From: Bremia lactucae
Taxonomy: Eukaryota > Oomycota > Peronosporomycetes > Peronosporales > Peronosporaceae
Direction of reading: 5' to 3'
DNA: 64,000 bases
Assembly (NCBI RefSeq): GCF_004359215.1
Contig: NW_027152029.1
Coordinates: forward strand, 2,163,136 to 2,227,135
Below, piece by piece: positions 1-10,745 of the stretch; position 1 is the stretch's first letter, and each line of letters opens with the position of its first letter. The translations under genes were made by a program, and so were the position numbers. A model generated the notes under the pieces. The model was not told the DNA's origin. It made no database searches and saw only the letters and a program-made list of their open reading frames with translations.

Positions 1-1407
1 AGGGAGCTGAAGGGGTGAAAGCAAACAAGGAATAAATGTGACTGTCTACTGCAATGGTGATGGGTCCGACAGAGGCCCCTATGGATCATTGGCACTACGC
101 CACTTCTCGCTGCTCCCGCCATGTCAATCTCCAGAACCTTGGCTATCAGTATCGCAGCAACAAGAAGGCCTAGATAACACAAATTATCATCTTGGAGTGA
201 CTGAGGGACTTCGATGGGAGAATGGCAAACCGCAAGGTGCTGCTGATCCTGGACAACTGCAGTGCACACGTCCTGCTTGCTGATCTGTCGCAGCGAATCG
301 CAATTCGCAACACGACAATCTACTATATTTCGCCCAACATGACGTCGAAGCTTCAGCCGTGCGACCAGGGTATCCTACGCAACCTCAAAGCCTACTAGGC
401 GCAGCTTCTCCCGTATGCTCCTTCAGGATCTCGACAATGGTGTCGTTGAGCCGGCAAAGATAAACATCTTTCATGCTATCTAGGTGTCAGTCTCAACTTG
501 GTCTAACGATGTCCGCATTGAGACCATCCATAACTGTTACCGGCATTGCAACATCCGGTCAGAACCAGCTGATGCTGCACCAGTCCTAGAGGAGCAGTGC
601 CTTGACAATGAAGTCATGGTGGAGATGGAACATCAGATTAGACGCTTCAGGTATCCTATCGTGATGAACATCCGCAACCTGCTAGACTATCCTACCGAGC
701 GGATCACATCATACATTCCAGACGTGGATGAAATCATTGAGGACCACCTCCCGACTCAGCCTGAGGACGAGCAGGAATCGCTGTCGTAGATGCTCAGAAA
801 GCACTCGAGTTGCTTGAGACAATCTGGCTGCAACAGGATGGCGGCGCGCTGGGTTTTCTCAAGTCCGTACAGCAGATGAAGGACAGCGTTGGAGCAATCC
901 GCACAAACCAAATCGCTCAGCCTGACATACTGTAACGGGGCACTACGACTTGAACTGCTTCAGTACAAGTCCATTTCGCACTGCCTCAGTTGCAAGTGGT
1001 GCCCTACATTATTTCACGTACACTAGTACGTGCAGAGGAAGACTTCTCTTTAAGGCAACTAACTTAAAGAGGGTTAAATGAAAACTGTATTAATATAAGT
1101 AAGTATCTCTTCTATCTATCTTGTAAATGCAAACCTAATTATAATCTAATACTAAACATGCAATTGAATACTTATCTGATCTTATCTGTATCTCTCTTTT
1201 GTTTATCTCTACAGCTGATTAGTCTGCGAAATAGATAAAATGGTCTATACCTATTTATGGATAAGAATTTTGAACATAACTACATAGAGTAATATCCTCC
1301 AAATATTCTCTACGTTTTAGATAATATATTAATTAACAGCCTTTAAGTGTTAATTTCATGTAACGATACACCCCGTTACACATACGAGATTTCTTCAGAC
1401 GTGTTTA
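1..1407 (+). pseudogene. Tigger/pogo-type DDE_1 transposase remnant, split by a solo LTR
   Basis: Joining several frames gives the C-terminal half of a Tigger/pogo DDE_1 transposase. It shows CNGDGSDRGP (about 44-75), a YRSNKKA segment near 150, the catalytic-D motif VLLILDNCSAH (about 234-266) and the third acidic motif SKLQPCDQGI (about 340-375), then WSNDVRIETIHNC (about 500-545). It is dead: in-frame stops occur in the segment before the LILDN motif and again at 481-483, and frame changes are needed near 77-95, 398 and 770. The reading frame continues to a stop near 1407 only if the 450-bp LTR at 931-1380 and one copy of its target duplication are removed. The N-terminal half lies outside the window. 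Family membership is recognised from these motifs; it was cut-and-paste machinery and has no current function. Confidence 0.85.
931..1380 (-). mobile_element. Solo LTR, family A, with 5-bp target duplication
   Basis: A 450-bp LTR begins TGTAACGGGG and ends CCCCGTTACA, perfect 10-bp inverted termini. It is flanked by CATAC on both sides (926-930 and 1381-1385). It is the reverse complement of the LTR at 45286-45735, which has the same length, so the element orientation here is minus. A solo LTR is the usual product of recombination between the two LTRs of an inserted element. Confidence 0.93.
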
Positions 1408-2907
1408 GTGCTTTCAATTATTTTACAGTATCTGATTTTTTTCATCAAGAAAAATTATATGAATAATAAATTTAAAAAAAGGGACCTCAAATTGCATTTA
1501 ATAATTAAATTACAAAGGTTTATTAATCATTAAATGTGCTCGATTAACGACGAAGTTAAATGAATAATTTAAGAATCTTATTAATTAACTCGGGATTTTC
1601 TTAAGACAGGCTCTTCTGTTCATTTCATTTTTCTACTTCAAATGAAAGGTAAATTTTGTCTGGCTCAATCAAATGTGAAACATTCTCAACATCTAGAGCT
1701 TCAAGCAAAAATTCTACAGCATATCAGATTTTGCTCGTCACATAAATTCTAGCTGGGTATGTGAGCCAGCTTCGTGAAAGACGCATCATTTTTTCCCTGT
1801 CAAAACAACTATTTCTCTGCTTACAATTATTGGGTAAACTATTCCTACGAGGAAACAGCCTCGACTGTAACCAGTATGTAACATAGTCGCATGTTGAAAG
1901 AGAATTAACGCAAGACAAAGTTGTCAACACGCAAACACACAGAAGACAATCGCGATAATGCACATATATTGGATTGTTCATGCTTGAACTTTATATGGCG
2001 CAATAGTCCCGAGTCCGTAGGCTTACAATTCGTGCGATTGTAAGCTCGTTGGCTGCAGTGCGTCCTATATGTCGCAGCTGAGCCATAACATAGCAGGCTA
2101 TCCTGACAAATACAAACACAGTTTCCTGTAAGCATTTTTTATTAAATATAAACAGTCCCGATCGTTAGCGCGAATGACTATTTTTTTGGTCAAAGCTAAA
2201 CTTTATCGCCTATATTACCAGGCTTTGGCTTCATAAAAGAGAAATCTACGGGGACGCGAGCTGGAGTAAGGGACCTCGAATAATCCAAGTGAAATATAAT
2301 GATAATATCTATAGGTTATGTAGTTTTACGCTAGAGTTGCCATATCGTGCGTCTGTCGTAAAGCCGTCAGCTGGAATAAGAACGAATCTTAGCAAATGTT
2401 TCTATCAATATAGAATGCACTGCACACCCCTCCCGACTAAACCGACTGAATGGGCCGCCAATCGAGCTCAGAGAGCGACCAAGTTTCACGCCAAATACGC
2501 ACAAATCACGCGATCGGATATTCCGCCGCTTGCCGTATGTATCAATTGGTCGAGACTGGCGCCGACAGCTGTTCTCGATGATTGCTTTTTCCAAGAACGT
2601 CGGTGCAGAACCAAGACATGTGTGTGCATGACACGGGCAACTCGCGAGTTTTTTACATCTGACTCTTATGCGGCTAAAGGCACAGTGCCGCACAAGCTCA
2701 AAATAACGACTCCTACAGTTTGCCTTGTCACGTGATCAACCTCGTTTTGAATTGATAGTGGCAAGTAAGTGGACTGCTATTGATTCCGGCAAGAGGGTTA
2801 CGCAAGACTTTGGTGCAGGGAACAATAGAGCTGTTTTTATCGAACCTTCAGCGCAGATTCCAGGAAAGTTGCGCTGGCGTGACGCTTCGGGCTCCGGAGG
2901 CTGGACA
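1408..2907. other. Intergenic, upstream region of the membrane-protein gene
   Basis: This stretch is AT-rich to about 2200 and then more balanced. Short open frames exist (for example 2289-2735 on plus), but none resembles a known protein or starts with a convincing context. It probably holds the promoter and 5' UTR of the gene at 2908. I see no RNA gene or repeat here. Confidence 0.5.
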
Positions 2908-4821
2908 ATGCAGGTCCACCGACGGTGGCTCAGATTCGTGCTGGTGGTACTGCTCATGAATTCACAGGCCAATGCACAGATTTTTGCAGTGCAAAGTCGC
3001 GATGGGGATCCAGAAACGGTCTTGAATTTTAAAGAGGATCTCAATAATGGACGTGTTCCAACGTTGGCGACGCAACGACCAGAACGGCCATGGTTGCTTG
3101 ACCAGAATGCATCGTCGGACTCGTCGGAACCAGCAGAGCCCTCGACACCGACGCCCGAGGTTTTAAAACCAACCGACGCACCAAGTACACGGGCGCCTTT
3201 GACAAGTGCTTCCCCGGGAGTGAATAATAAGGACGTAGATGCTACCGACAAACCTTTACCTGTTAACAAACCCGTCGATCCTGCAAAGCGCGACGCCAAT
3301 CGAGACAAAGCGACTGGTGTGGTAAAGCCAAAGGACGAGACCACGGAGGTTACGTTTACAAGGTCCCCACTTCTTCAACAGACAGCGCCTGTGTCCGACG
3401 CCATCCCCACGGCTGACAGCAATGCTAATTTTGACAAGCCAACCTCCAGTCCTCCAACTGAAGTTGAAATCAAGCCAGAGGAGTCGAAACCCGTGCCAAA
3501 TGCACCACCGAAATCAATTTCTTTAAAAGTGAGGAAACAAATCATCGATCCCGAGTCTGGATCGGACGACGATGCCAGTGTAGGCTCTAAAAGTGATTTA
3601 AACGAGACCCAACAGACTTTGAAACCTCCTACGAAGAAGGATGCCAGTACGATTCAAGAGACTCTCGAATCAAATACAGTCGATTTAAAGACAAGTAAAA
3701 CAAGTGACAAGACTACGAAACAAGACAATTTATCCGACAATGGTACGGATTCAAAGCAAGAAGCAGATACGTCGCGATCATCTTCGTCGTCTGGATCGCC
3801 GTCGGCCGCGGCGTCCGTATTAGCTGATGCAGCATCGAATGCCACGAGTACTGCATCAAATACGTTAATGCTTGGTTTAATGATGGCAGGCGCGATTGCG
3901 CTTGTGTTACTGGTCGCCCTCTTTGTATACAAGAAAACCAATCAACTGGTCCAAGACGACGACCCTGGTCTTGAAAGAGGACGTCACGATCACACTCAAG
4001 GCGTGGCTCAAGCGTCAACAGTGGCGGCAAATTATCATCAGAATCACAACATGTCGCCAACAGGGTTTAGTGACGACAATTACCCGCCAAATCCTGGCAA
4101 TAGCCAATTCGATCAGGAGCCTTACGATCACGATGGAGGTCGACTTACGTACAATGATCCAAACCTCGACATGTTGACACCACGAAGCCAAATCGCTTTA
4201 GCGCATTCTCAAATGTCCTTGCCACCAATGGCGCAAACAAATTCTTCACACGGTACGAGTCAGTATTCGCAATACTCGTCCCAGTCGTCGTCGTTTTATG
4301 GTCAAAGTATGTATAGCTCTGGTCACTCGGGGAATCACTTTCAATCAAAGTATGACAGTCGACATCGAGAGGATCTTGCTTCCGAGGACGAGAGCGATTT
4401 TGGGGGCGATTCGATTCAAGATCTGTCGAATGGATGGCATGGAATGGGTCAAAAAGGGTCGAAAAAGACGACAAAGCGACCGGATTTGTCTTTGGACGAG
4501 TCGTTTTTTGAACCCAAAGACTCGCGATCGACGTCAGCAAGTGATTATCACGGCCAAACGCGCTTTCAAGCGTCCGGCCAGACAGAATACCGCATGTCCA
4601 CGGCAGATGAGAGCAGATATATGGGCGACGAGAGTTTTGCGGCCACGAATAGTAATTACGACCAGAGCCACTACAATGGCGACCCGAGTTTTCAAAGCAG
4701 CGGCTTTAGCGAGTTTGAGGCATCTGGTGCACCCCGCCGACGAGGGGATAGTAGCAATCATGACGCGTCTTCGTTTTATCGGACCAAAGATTCTCGATTT
4801 ACGGACGCTTCATACTATTGA
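2908..4821 (+). CDS. Type I membrane protein with Ser/Thr/Pro-rich ectodomain and Ser/Tyr/Gln-rich tail
   Basis: A 637-residue protein if the ATG at 2908 is used. The frame is open further upstream without an ATG, and only this start places a classical signal peptide (MQVHRRWLRFVLVVLLMNSQ, cleavage about residue 24) at the N-terminus. Residues 25-319 are rich in S, T, P, K and D, typical of a heavily O-glycosylated stalk. One membrane span (LMLGLMMAGAIALVLLVALF) lies at about 320-341 and is followed by KK, the expected stop-transfer pattern. The tail of about 295 residues is low-complexity S/Y/Q/H/D sequence with recurring DESFF, DESFA, DPSFQ and DASSF motifs near its end. There is no enzymatic domain and no intron. 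I do not recognise the family; a cell-surface sensor or adhesion role is only a guess. Confidence 0.8.
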   Translation: MQVHRRWLRFVLVVLLMNSQANAQIFAVQSRDGDPETVLNFKEDLNNGRVPTLATQRPERPWLLDQNASSDSSEPAEPSTPTPEVLKPTDAPSTRAPLTSASPGVNNKDVDATDKPLPVNKPVDPAKRDANRDKATGVVKPKDETTEVTFTRSPLLQQTAPVSDAIPTADSNANFDKPTSSPPTEVEIKPEESKPVPNAPPKSISLKVRKQIIDPESGSDDDASVGSKSDLNETQQTLKPPTKKDASTIQETLESNTVDLKTSKTSDKTTKQDNLSDNGTDSKQEADTSRSSSSSGSPSAAASVLADAASNATSTASNTLMLGLMMAGAIALVLLVALFVYKKTNQLVQDDDPGLERGRHDHTQGVAQASTVAANYHQNHNMSPTGFSDDNYPPNPGNSQFDQEPYDHDGGRLTYNDPNLDMLTPRSQIALAHSQMSLPPMAQTNSSHGTSQYSQYSSQSSSFYGQSMYSSGHSGNHFQSKYDSRHREDLASEDESDFGGDSIQDLSNGWHGMGQKGSKKTTKRPDLSLDESFFEPKDSRSTSASDYHGQTRFQASGQTEYRMSTADESRYMGDESFAATNSNYDQSHYNGDPSFQSSGFSEFEASGAPRRRGDSSNHDASSFYRTKDSRFTDASYY

Positions 4822-5278
4822 GCGACTTACGAGTCCTGACCAATTTTAATGTCCCTCAAAAGTTTGTCCATGGTTGTGTGTAAACCTACGGATGTCTGTC
4901 AAAATGGAATTCAAATTAATTTATACTTTTGGCGATTGTATTCCTGTAAATTTGTATTTAAATTGCGAATTTTTCATTGTTCGTGAAAAACAAATTAATA
5001 TATAGATTGAAAGGTTTTCTTTAAAAAAAATAAAAACAACCGACTGATGTGATGTACACCAAGTGCGTCCGATCTCGTTCCGCAGTGGCAGAGACATCCT
5101 CGCCCCTTGGCAGACCTTGCAACTCTTCTTTGGCTCGTTGTTACGCCTCGTGGGGCGCGTTTAGTACGCAAGTGCCAATTCTTTGCAACGTATTGCAAGA
5201 TTCAGTATCAAACCGCCGAATCTCTCGTGTTGCCACGAGTAGATTTAATACCGAGAACATCACGCTAGAAGACGCGCC
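4822..5278. other. Intergenic between membrane protein and phosphatase genes
   Basis: The first part is AT-rich (3' UTR-like) and the remainder has mixed composition. It should contain the terminator of the upstream gene and the promoter of the phosphatase. An open frame at 5049-5366 has no recognisable similarity. Confidence 0.5.
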
Positions 5279-7501
5279 ATGGCGGACGCGCAGGATGTCC
5301 AGACGCTCAAGATGCAAGGCACGTGACATCGTGTGGCCATTTAAAGCACACTCTCTTCCTTTGTGACAATATCGTGTGGTTTGTAGTGGTACGGAAACAC
5401 GAGAATGACCCGGATCGTCGACGTTCGACTCATTTGCGATTAGAACCGCCACGTACGTGGCCATGTTGCAGTCCTTTTTCGTGCCATGATGCGACTTTAG
5501 ACACTAATACGCGTTGTAACACGTAGAATCCGATGTCCGATTAGCGAGTTCTTTCCAACGGGCCCGCACATCAGGCGTTCATCGCCTTCTTCGCTCCAAT
5601 ACTAGCAGTATCGGGAGCTATGTACCACCGACAAAGGAGAACGATAGTACTCCTACCGGCAATAATGCGTCTAGCAGCAACGCGATTGTTGAAAACGACA
5701 AGCTTTATGACTCGAAAGAAATGCCTTCCGTGCCTGAATCGGTCAAAATAGACGATCATCTCGCTACTGACCAAGTCGAAGACGATCCAGTGCCTTTGTA
5801 TCTCGAACACACATGGACCCACGTGGTGCTTAAAATGACGGCGTTTACCGAAGAAGATACCGTCACAAGCTTTACGTTTGATGAGAAAGGAGGCGGTATT
5901 GGCCAAACTTGTGAGAATATTGCAAGTATACCTGCCGATACACTCCTTGCAGAGACCGACCACGCACGTGTGCTGTATAGTCACGGGCGTTTCTATTTAG
6001 TCAATGGCGACCAAGCAAATGGGGACACGTTTGTGCGGTTAAGTCCCGTGGAAACCCAAGCAAATGACGAAAATATGGGCGATCGTATGCAATGGCCTCT
6101 CGAGCCTCACGTGGCATTTCGAGTTGGAAAATCGGATTTTCTTGTTACATCGTTTCACGAAGAATTGCCAAGTCTTACGGTCTCGGCATTAAGTGGCAAA
6201 TTAGCTGGCACGGAGTTTGTGATTACACAAGAAGGTGCAGGAATTGGTCGATCTGCGGAGAATCAAATCCATACAAGTGATGGGGAACTCTCTCGAAAAC
6301 ATGCTGCAATTTGGTTTGATGAATTGACGAATCAATTTTATTTGATTGATTTAAACTCGACGAATGGGACATTTATGAAACTCGTGGGAAGTTATCAAGA
6401 ACCCTATCGACTGGAAATTGGCGACGATTTACTCGTGGCACAAACGTGTTTAACTGTCAATCGGTTTGACTTTGGAGCGCATGCCGACATGGGCGCTCGT
6501 AAACATATGGAAGACGCGCATACGATTATTCAAGACTTGTGTATTGAACCATTAAGTCGTTTGGGATTGCATCCCCAGTCATTCTTTGCTGTCTATGACG
6601 GCCATGGCGGTGACGAAGCATCTTCGTTTTTGAGTGACGTGCTCCACCATAGCCTCATTACCGCGTTTTTCATGCACACGAGTGAATTGAAACCTTTACT
6701 AACAATGACAATTGAGGAATTGCAATCAATCATCATGAAGCGCTTGACCAATGCGTTTGAACGTACGGATGAAGAATTTTTAAGGACCTCGGATCGTCCG
6801 CAAGCTGGAAGCACGGCCACGACAGTCTTTGTGGCGGGCAAGTATCTCTTTGTGGCCAACGTTGGAGACTCGCGCACTGTCTTGAGTCGCAATGGCACAG
6901 CTGAACGACTTTCAAATGATCATAAACCCAGTCGAACGGACGAAGCGCAGCGGATTCGAGAGACTGGCGGCTTTGTGATTCACGGACGTATTATGGGCGA
7001 ATTGGCCGTCTCGCGTGCCTTTGGCGACGCCCCTTTCAAGTCGTTTGATCTCGTCGAGCCTTTGGTCGATGACATTGACACGAAAGCACGGAACGAGTAC
7101 AATTCGCAGGAATTACCGGTGAATCCCAACGATATTTTAAAAGGTCCATTAGTGATTCCGACGCCAGAGTTTACCGTCACGGAATTAACAGACGAGTGCG
7201 AGTTTGTGATGCTCGCAAGTGACGGATTGTATGATGTGTTGAAAGATCAAGAAGCTGTGGATTTTGTTCGTCGAAAACTTGTCGAATTGAAAGATGTGCA
7301 ACGGGCTGTTGAGGTGTGTGAGTGAGTGGATTGTGCTAGATGATGCTTGTGGTGGATTAATGGCGCGATTCTCTCTCGTTTTTCTTTGTGTAGGCGCTTA
7401 TTGAGTATGCCATTTTTCATCAGCGGTCGACCGATAATGTGACATGTGTCGTTGTGATGTTTAAAGAGGCGAAAGAAATAGTGTGGCAAAGTTCCTCGTA
7501 A
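5279..7501 (+). CDS. PP2C-type Ser/Thr phosphatase with two FHA-like domains, spliced
   Basis: The secure part starts at ATG 5721. Counting from it, a first degenerate FHA-like module lies at about 35-115 and a clear FHA at about 150-248 (GAGIGRSAEN, SRKHAAI, NSTNGTF), which binds phosphothreonine. The PP2C catalytic domain starts at about 250: GARKHMEDAH, FFAVYDGHGG, GSTATTVF, VANVGDSR, GELAVSRAFGD and LASDGLYDVL carry the metal-binding Asp residues. The last motif needs an intron at 7314-7393 (GT-AG, 80 nt); exon 7394-7501 then supplies STDNVTCVVVMF and the stop. An N-terminal exon at 5279-5318 (MADAQDVQTLKMQ) is likely, because 64 codons before 5721 are open. It joins through a GC-AG intron 5319-5526, giving 644 residues, or a GT-AG intron 5323-5548. 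Role: reverses phosphorylation of FHA-recruited substrates; the substrate is unknown. Confidence 0.9.
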
Positions 7502-8100
7502 ACATGAGTCTGAGCGCTAAAAAAGAGGACAAAACATCAATATATAGGATAGGACGGGACAATTACTACTATTGAACGAAAAATTGCCGTATGGGTTTAA
7601 AAAGAGTAAAACCACATTTTAGGAAGAGAATTTCTAAACTCACTTCATGCAGTTTTTAGTCAATTTAATTTCTGAATTACAGCGTATCACATTGCATTAC
7701 ATAGATCAACGCCAAACTCTCCGTGCACGATCACCAACTGCGGCGTTATCTGACGGCTTTCCATTGACTTTTTTGCGCGGTTTAGAAAAGTTGGAACCGT
7801 CCTAGAACGAAGTGCAAGTAAAGATTTTTTTAAATACAAGAATGCTGGTATCCCATCATGACCCAGACCGTCCCGAAAATTCAAGTAAGCGAAGCCATAA
7901 GTGCTTGAACTATCCTTTCCAAGTCACTTTAAAGCAAAGAGCTTGGAAGTTGGAGATAGATAATGGTGCTCAAAACCATGACCTTGTGCATCTTAGTGCA
8001 TATTCTTCCGTACGCAGGCTTGGGAATACGGCAAGTCAGCAGGTGGTTCGCTTCACAATGCTGTTGTCCCTTCTAGAACAATTTAATAATTGTCTCTCGT
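7502..8100. other. Intergenic, no recognised gene
   Basis: This is downstream sequence of the phosphatase. It is AT-rich to about 7680 and then of mixed composition with short open frames on both strands, none recognised. Retrotransposon-derived sequence begins at about 8100. Confidence 0.45.
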
Positions 8101-8749
8101 TCATCAGATGGCCATCTGATGAACGTCTTGGAGCGTCCACAAGCGTGTGGATGTACTACGAGTGAGTGCGATGGCCTCACTTGTGGTACGGTCGTTAGTA
8201 CAACTGCACAAGATCACAGTGTGATTACTAATCACACTGTGGAGTCGGCTGCCGGCGGCTGTGCTAATGCACAGGCAGCGCCGAAGGTCCACCACTCGAA
8301 CAAGTCGAGTGGATTGAGACATGAATGTACGCCAAGCGGGCGACATTCAAGTAAGATACCGGTTGTCCAAAATGGTCAACACGATGATCCTAGGTTGAGT
8401 AGAGAGTCGACCGTAGAGGACCCGACTGTGATAGCGCAACCACAGTCGGAAGACGTTGAGGGAATAAGTCTTAACGTACTTGAGGAGAAATTTCCTCAAA
8501 TAGTTAATGCTGAAGTGACTAGACTTCAGCATCCCGAGGGATTGATCCCTCGGTAACCTGTAGATAAATCCCAGGAACAAAGGAGACATTGAATGTCTTG
8601 ATTAATGACGGATCAAGAGTAGGCGCTTATACTCTTGATCTGTCTGCGCCTCCGAAGTTAACTTCGGAGATAACTCAATTACCAACCCTAAAACCTAAGT
8701 GGTTCTTGAGAGATCTGCATGGTGGTAAAATTAAGCAGGTCTGCGTACT
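8101..8749 (+). pseudogene. Ty3/Gypsy pol fragment (protease-to-RT linker), target of element C
   Basis: Two open stretches (about 8119-8556 and 8589-8749) end with PKWFLRDLHGGKIKQVCVL. This matches, with changes, the linker before RT in element C on the opposite strand ([19 protein letters not shown] at about 13570-13640). It is therefore a piece of a related Gypsy element in plus orientation. It stops exactly at the left LTR of element C, so C appears to have inserted into it or recombined with it. No RT continues on the far side of C, where an assembly gap lies. Confidence 0.65.
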
Positions 8750-9074
8750 TGTAACGGGGCTAGAACAACCCGTACTTAGCTTACACTAATTCTAACGCTT
8801 TGAGGAAGCCTCAAAACCCAAGTGTTAGGTGTTTAGTTTTTTTAACTCTGTTTTATATTTTGTCTTTTAATCATCCTAAGTACGAATGGTTCCCTTAGAC
8901 TCATGGGAACCACTCAATCTACGTGCCTATATCTTACTGGATAATAATGGGACTGAGCCCATTAAACCAGCTAAAACACGACGTGCTACTTTCGCTACCT
9001 CAAAAGTAGCACCCCTACTTAACTAACATGTAAACTTAATCGAAACTACTTATGTAACGGGGCGGCCCATTACA
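8750..9074 (-). repeat. 3' LTR of element C
   Basis: 325 bp. On the plus strand it begins TGTAACGGGGCTAG and ends GGCGGCCCATTACA, and it pairs with 15846-16170. The start motif TGTAACGGGGC recurs inside its other end, next to GGCCCATTACA. Confidence 0.93.
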
Positions 9075-9106
9075 TCACCCCCTTTTCAAGACAGCACTCA
9101 CACACC

Positions 9107-10439
9107 GTGAGTGCTCAACTACAAGACCCTAACGGCCGCTCAAACCAAACGACGAGTGAAGACGCGAACGCCAACACCACAGCACTCCCGCGCACTGTCA
9201 GCGGGAGTTCGATAGACCACGTGATGGATCAGCACCTGATCCCTTGGGCGCTATACGACTTGTCCGGAGCTCGAGCTCCGGACTCTCTTGAAACGATGCA
9301 GGATTACTTCTGGCGTTTCCGTGGATTACTCGGAAAGAGTCTTGATGGCATCTCGTACGAGTCGCTCCAGCGTTCTTGGTGCGCGTTCATCCGGCGGTGG
9401 AACCGGATGCTTGAAGACGGAAGGAGCTTTCAGCAGTGGCTTGCTAATCGCGAAGATATCCACGCCGAACACTCAGTCGGTTTGCTGCGCGAGAAGGTAT
9501 GTGAGAACGCGTGGAACGTAGATCGACTCTGCTACGTTCACGTGCACGAATCTTGTAACTCCTGTGACTCGATGCCTTGTCCAACTCGCGAAACTTGGCA
9601 ACGAAACGTCGCTGAGTATCCACTCAGCGAATATGAACAGCTCTGGATCGGACAATATGAGCGCAGCTTGATAGAGCACAAGACCGCGGTTAATCGTGGC
9701 GCGGCACACTGGCGACACCACTCGCGATCTCAGGGTCGTGGTGCTACGCGTTCGCCACGACGTTCTCGTCGTCGCTCTTCCTCTCGTCGTCGTGGTGATG
9801 TTTCACCACGACATTCTCGCAATCGCTCTTGGTCTCGTAGTCGTTCGTCTCGTCCTCGCTCACCGCGAGAACACTCAGGTCGTCGACCAAATCTGAGCCA
9901 AGCGTATGCACAGACTCGTATGCCCGAACGACGTCTGGAACGTCTCGAAGGAGCGAAGAGCGCGGTTCCCACATATCCTGCTCGGGTGGAAACCCGAGCC
10001 AACGTACACGATACTTGCGCGCGGTTGGAACCGCGCGCGCATGGAGTTGCGACGATGTCGTTTCGCGACGAGGGTCCTCGTGACCCAACAAACGTTCCAC
10101 GATCCAGCGCTTCTGACCTTCCACAAGCGGCGGTGGGCCCTCGCGATGGTAATGCTGGCGTCCTGATTGCCCAGGACGATGTAGATGCGGCTGTGAGCAA
10201 GGCTCTCCCAGTTGGAAGCTGAAGCTGCCGTTGATCGAGCTGCGCGGGCTGAGAGAACAGCGAGCGAAATTCGACAGTCGAACCGCGAGCTGCTTGAACG
10301 GATGCGGAACCTGGAACGCCAGGTTCTTGGGCACGCGCAGACTGGGACGCAGCCGTGTCCGATGTCGCTGGCGCGTCGAGTAAGGCGAGAGGGAAGGTCG
10401 ACCTATGAGCCTTTGACTTCGAGGACGAGGCCAGCGTAG
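9107..10439 (+). CDS. Antisense ORF of element C: Arg/Ser-rich protein with C-terminal coiled coil
   Basis: A plus-strand frame open from 9107 to 10222 (first ATG at 9224) starts just inside the 3' LTR and runs antisense to the chromodomain end of pol. The N-terminal half is of normal complexity with many Trp, Cys and aromatic residues (for example SWCAFIRRWNRML and CYVHVHESCNSCDS). The middle (about 9710-9890) is Arg/Ser-rich with RSPRRSRRRS-like runs. A one-base frame change near 10195-10200 joins it to 10212-10439, which encodes a heptad-like coiled coil (IRQSNRELLERMRNLERQV). I know of no family match. It may be a real accessory gene of the element read from the LTR, or a frame left open by the composition of the opposite strand; the Arg/Ser block in particular could be a shadow of a simple-sequence region. 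Confidence 0.45.
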
Positions 10440-10745
10440 CTGGACGAAACTCCTTAAGCCGCCCGACGTAAAACGTCGGGTGAAGTCGCAATGACGAAGG
10501 GATGTCCAGCGTGTATGCGTCGCCGATTGCATTGAGTATCGTTAATGGGCCGATGAAACGTGGCGCGAGTTTGCTCGCGCCAAGATTGGTTACTGCAGAA
10601 TCTCGTAGGCCTTCAGTAGATAACAATACACGATCACCCTTCTTGAAGGTACTCATGTTCTTTCTGCCACGTTTTTCTGCATTTGCTTTCTGTCTATCCA
10701 CTGCAGATCGAAGAGTATCGCGTACAAACCTCGTGATGGCTTGAC
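9744..10745 (-). CDS. Element C pol: integrase C-terminal region and chromodomain
   Basis: Directly left of the gap the minus strand reads the post-core integrase domain (QKANAEKRGRK, FKKGDRVLLSTEGL, APRFIGPLTI, LHPTFYVGRLK), as in other chromoviruses. After a frame change a chromodomain follows at about 10130-9890: RWIVERLLGHEDPRR, KYRVRWLGFPPEQDMWEP. Chromodomains of this type steer integration to modified histones. The tail after the chromodomain is acidic and His-rich. The frame change suggests decay or a sequencing error. Confidence 0.85.

Noticed and set aside
2289..2735. 148-codon plus-strand frame before the membrane-protein gene, and its minus counterpart
   Set aside because: No similarity, no domain and no supporting context; both strands are open, which suggests chance.
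5049..5464. Overlapping frames on both strands between the two first host genes
   Set aside because: Unrecognised; the plus frame overlaps the proposed first exon of the phosphatase in another frame.
5570..5620. RxLR-type effector motif (RLLR) in the PP2C leader
   Set aside because: The tetrapeptide lies in an intracellular phosphatase leader without a signal peptide or EER motif.
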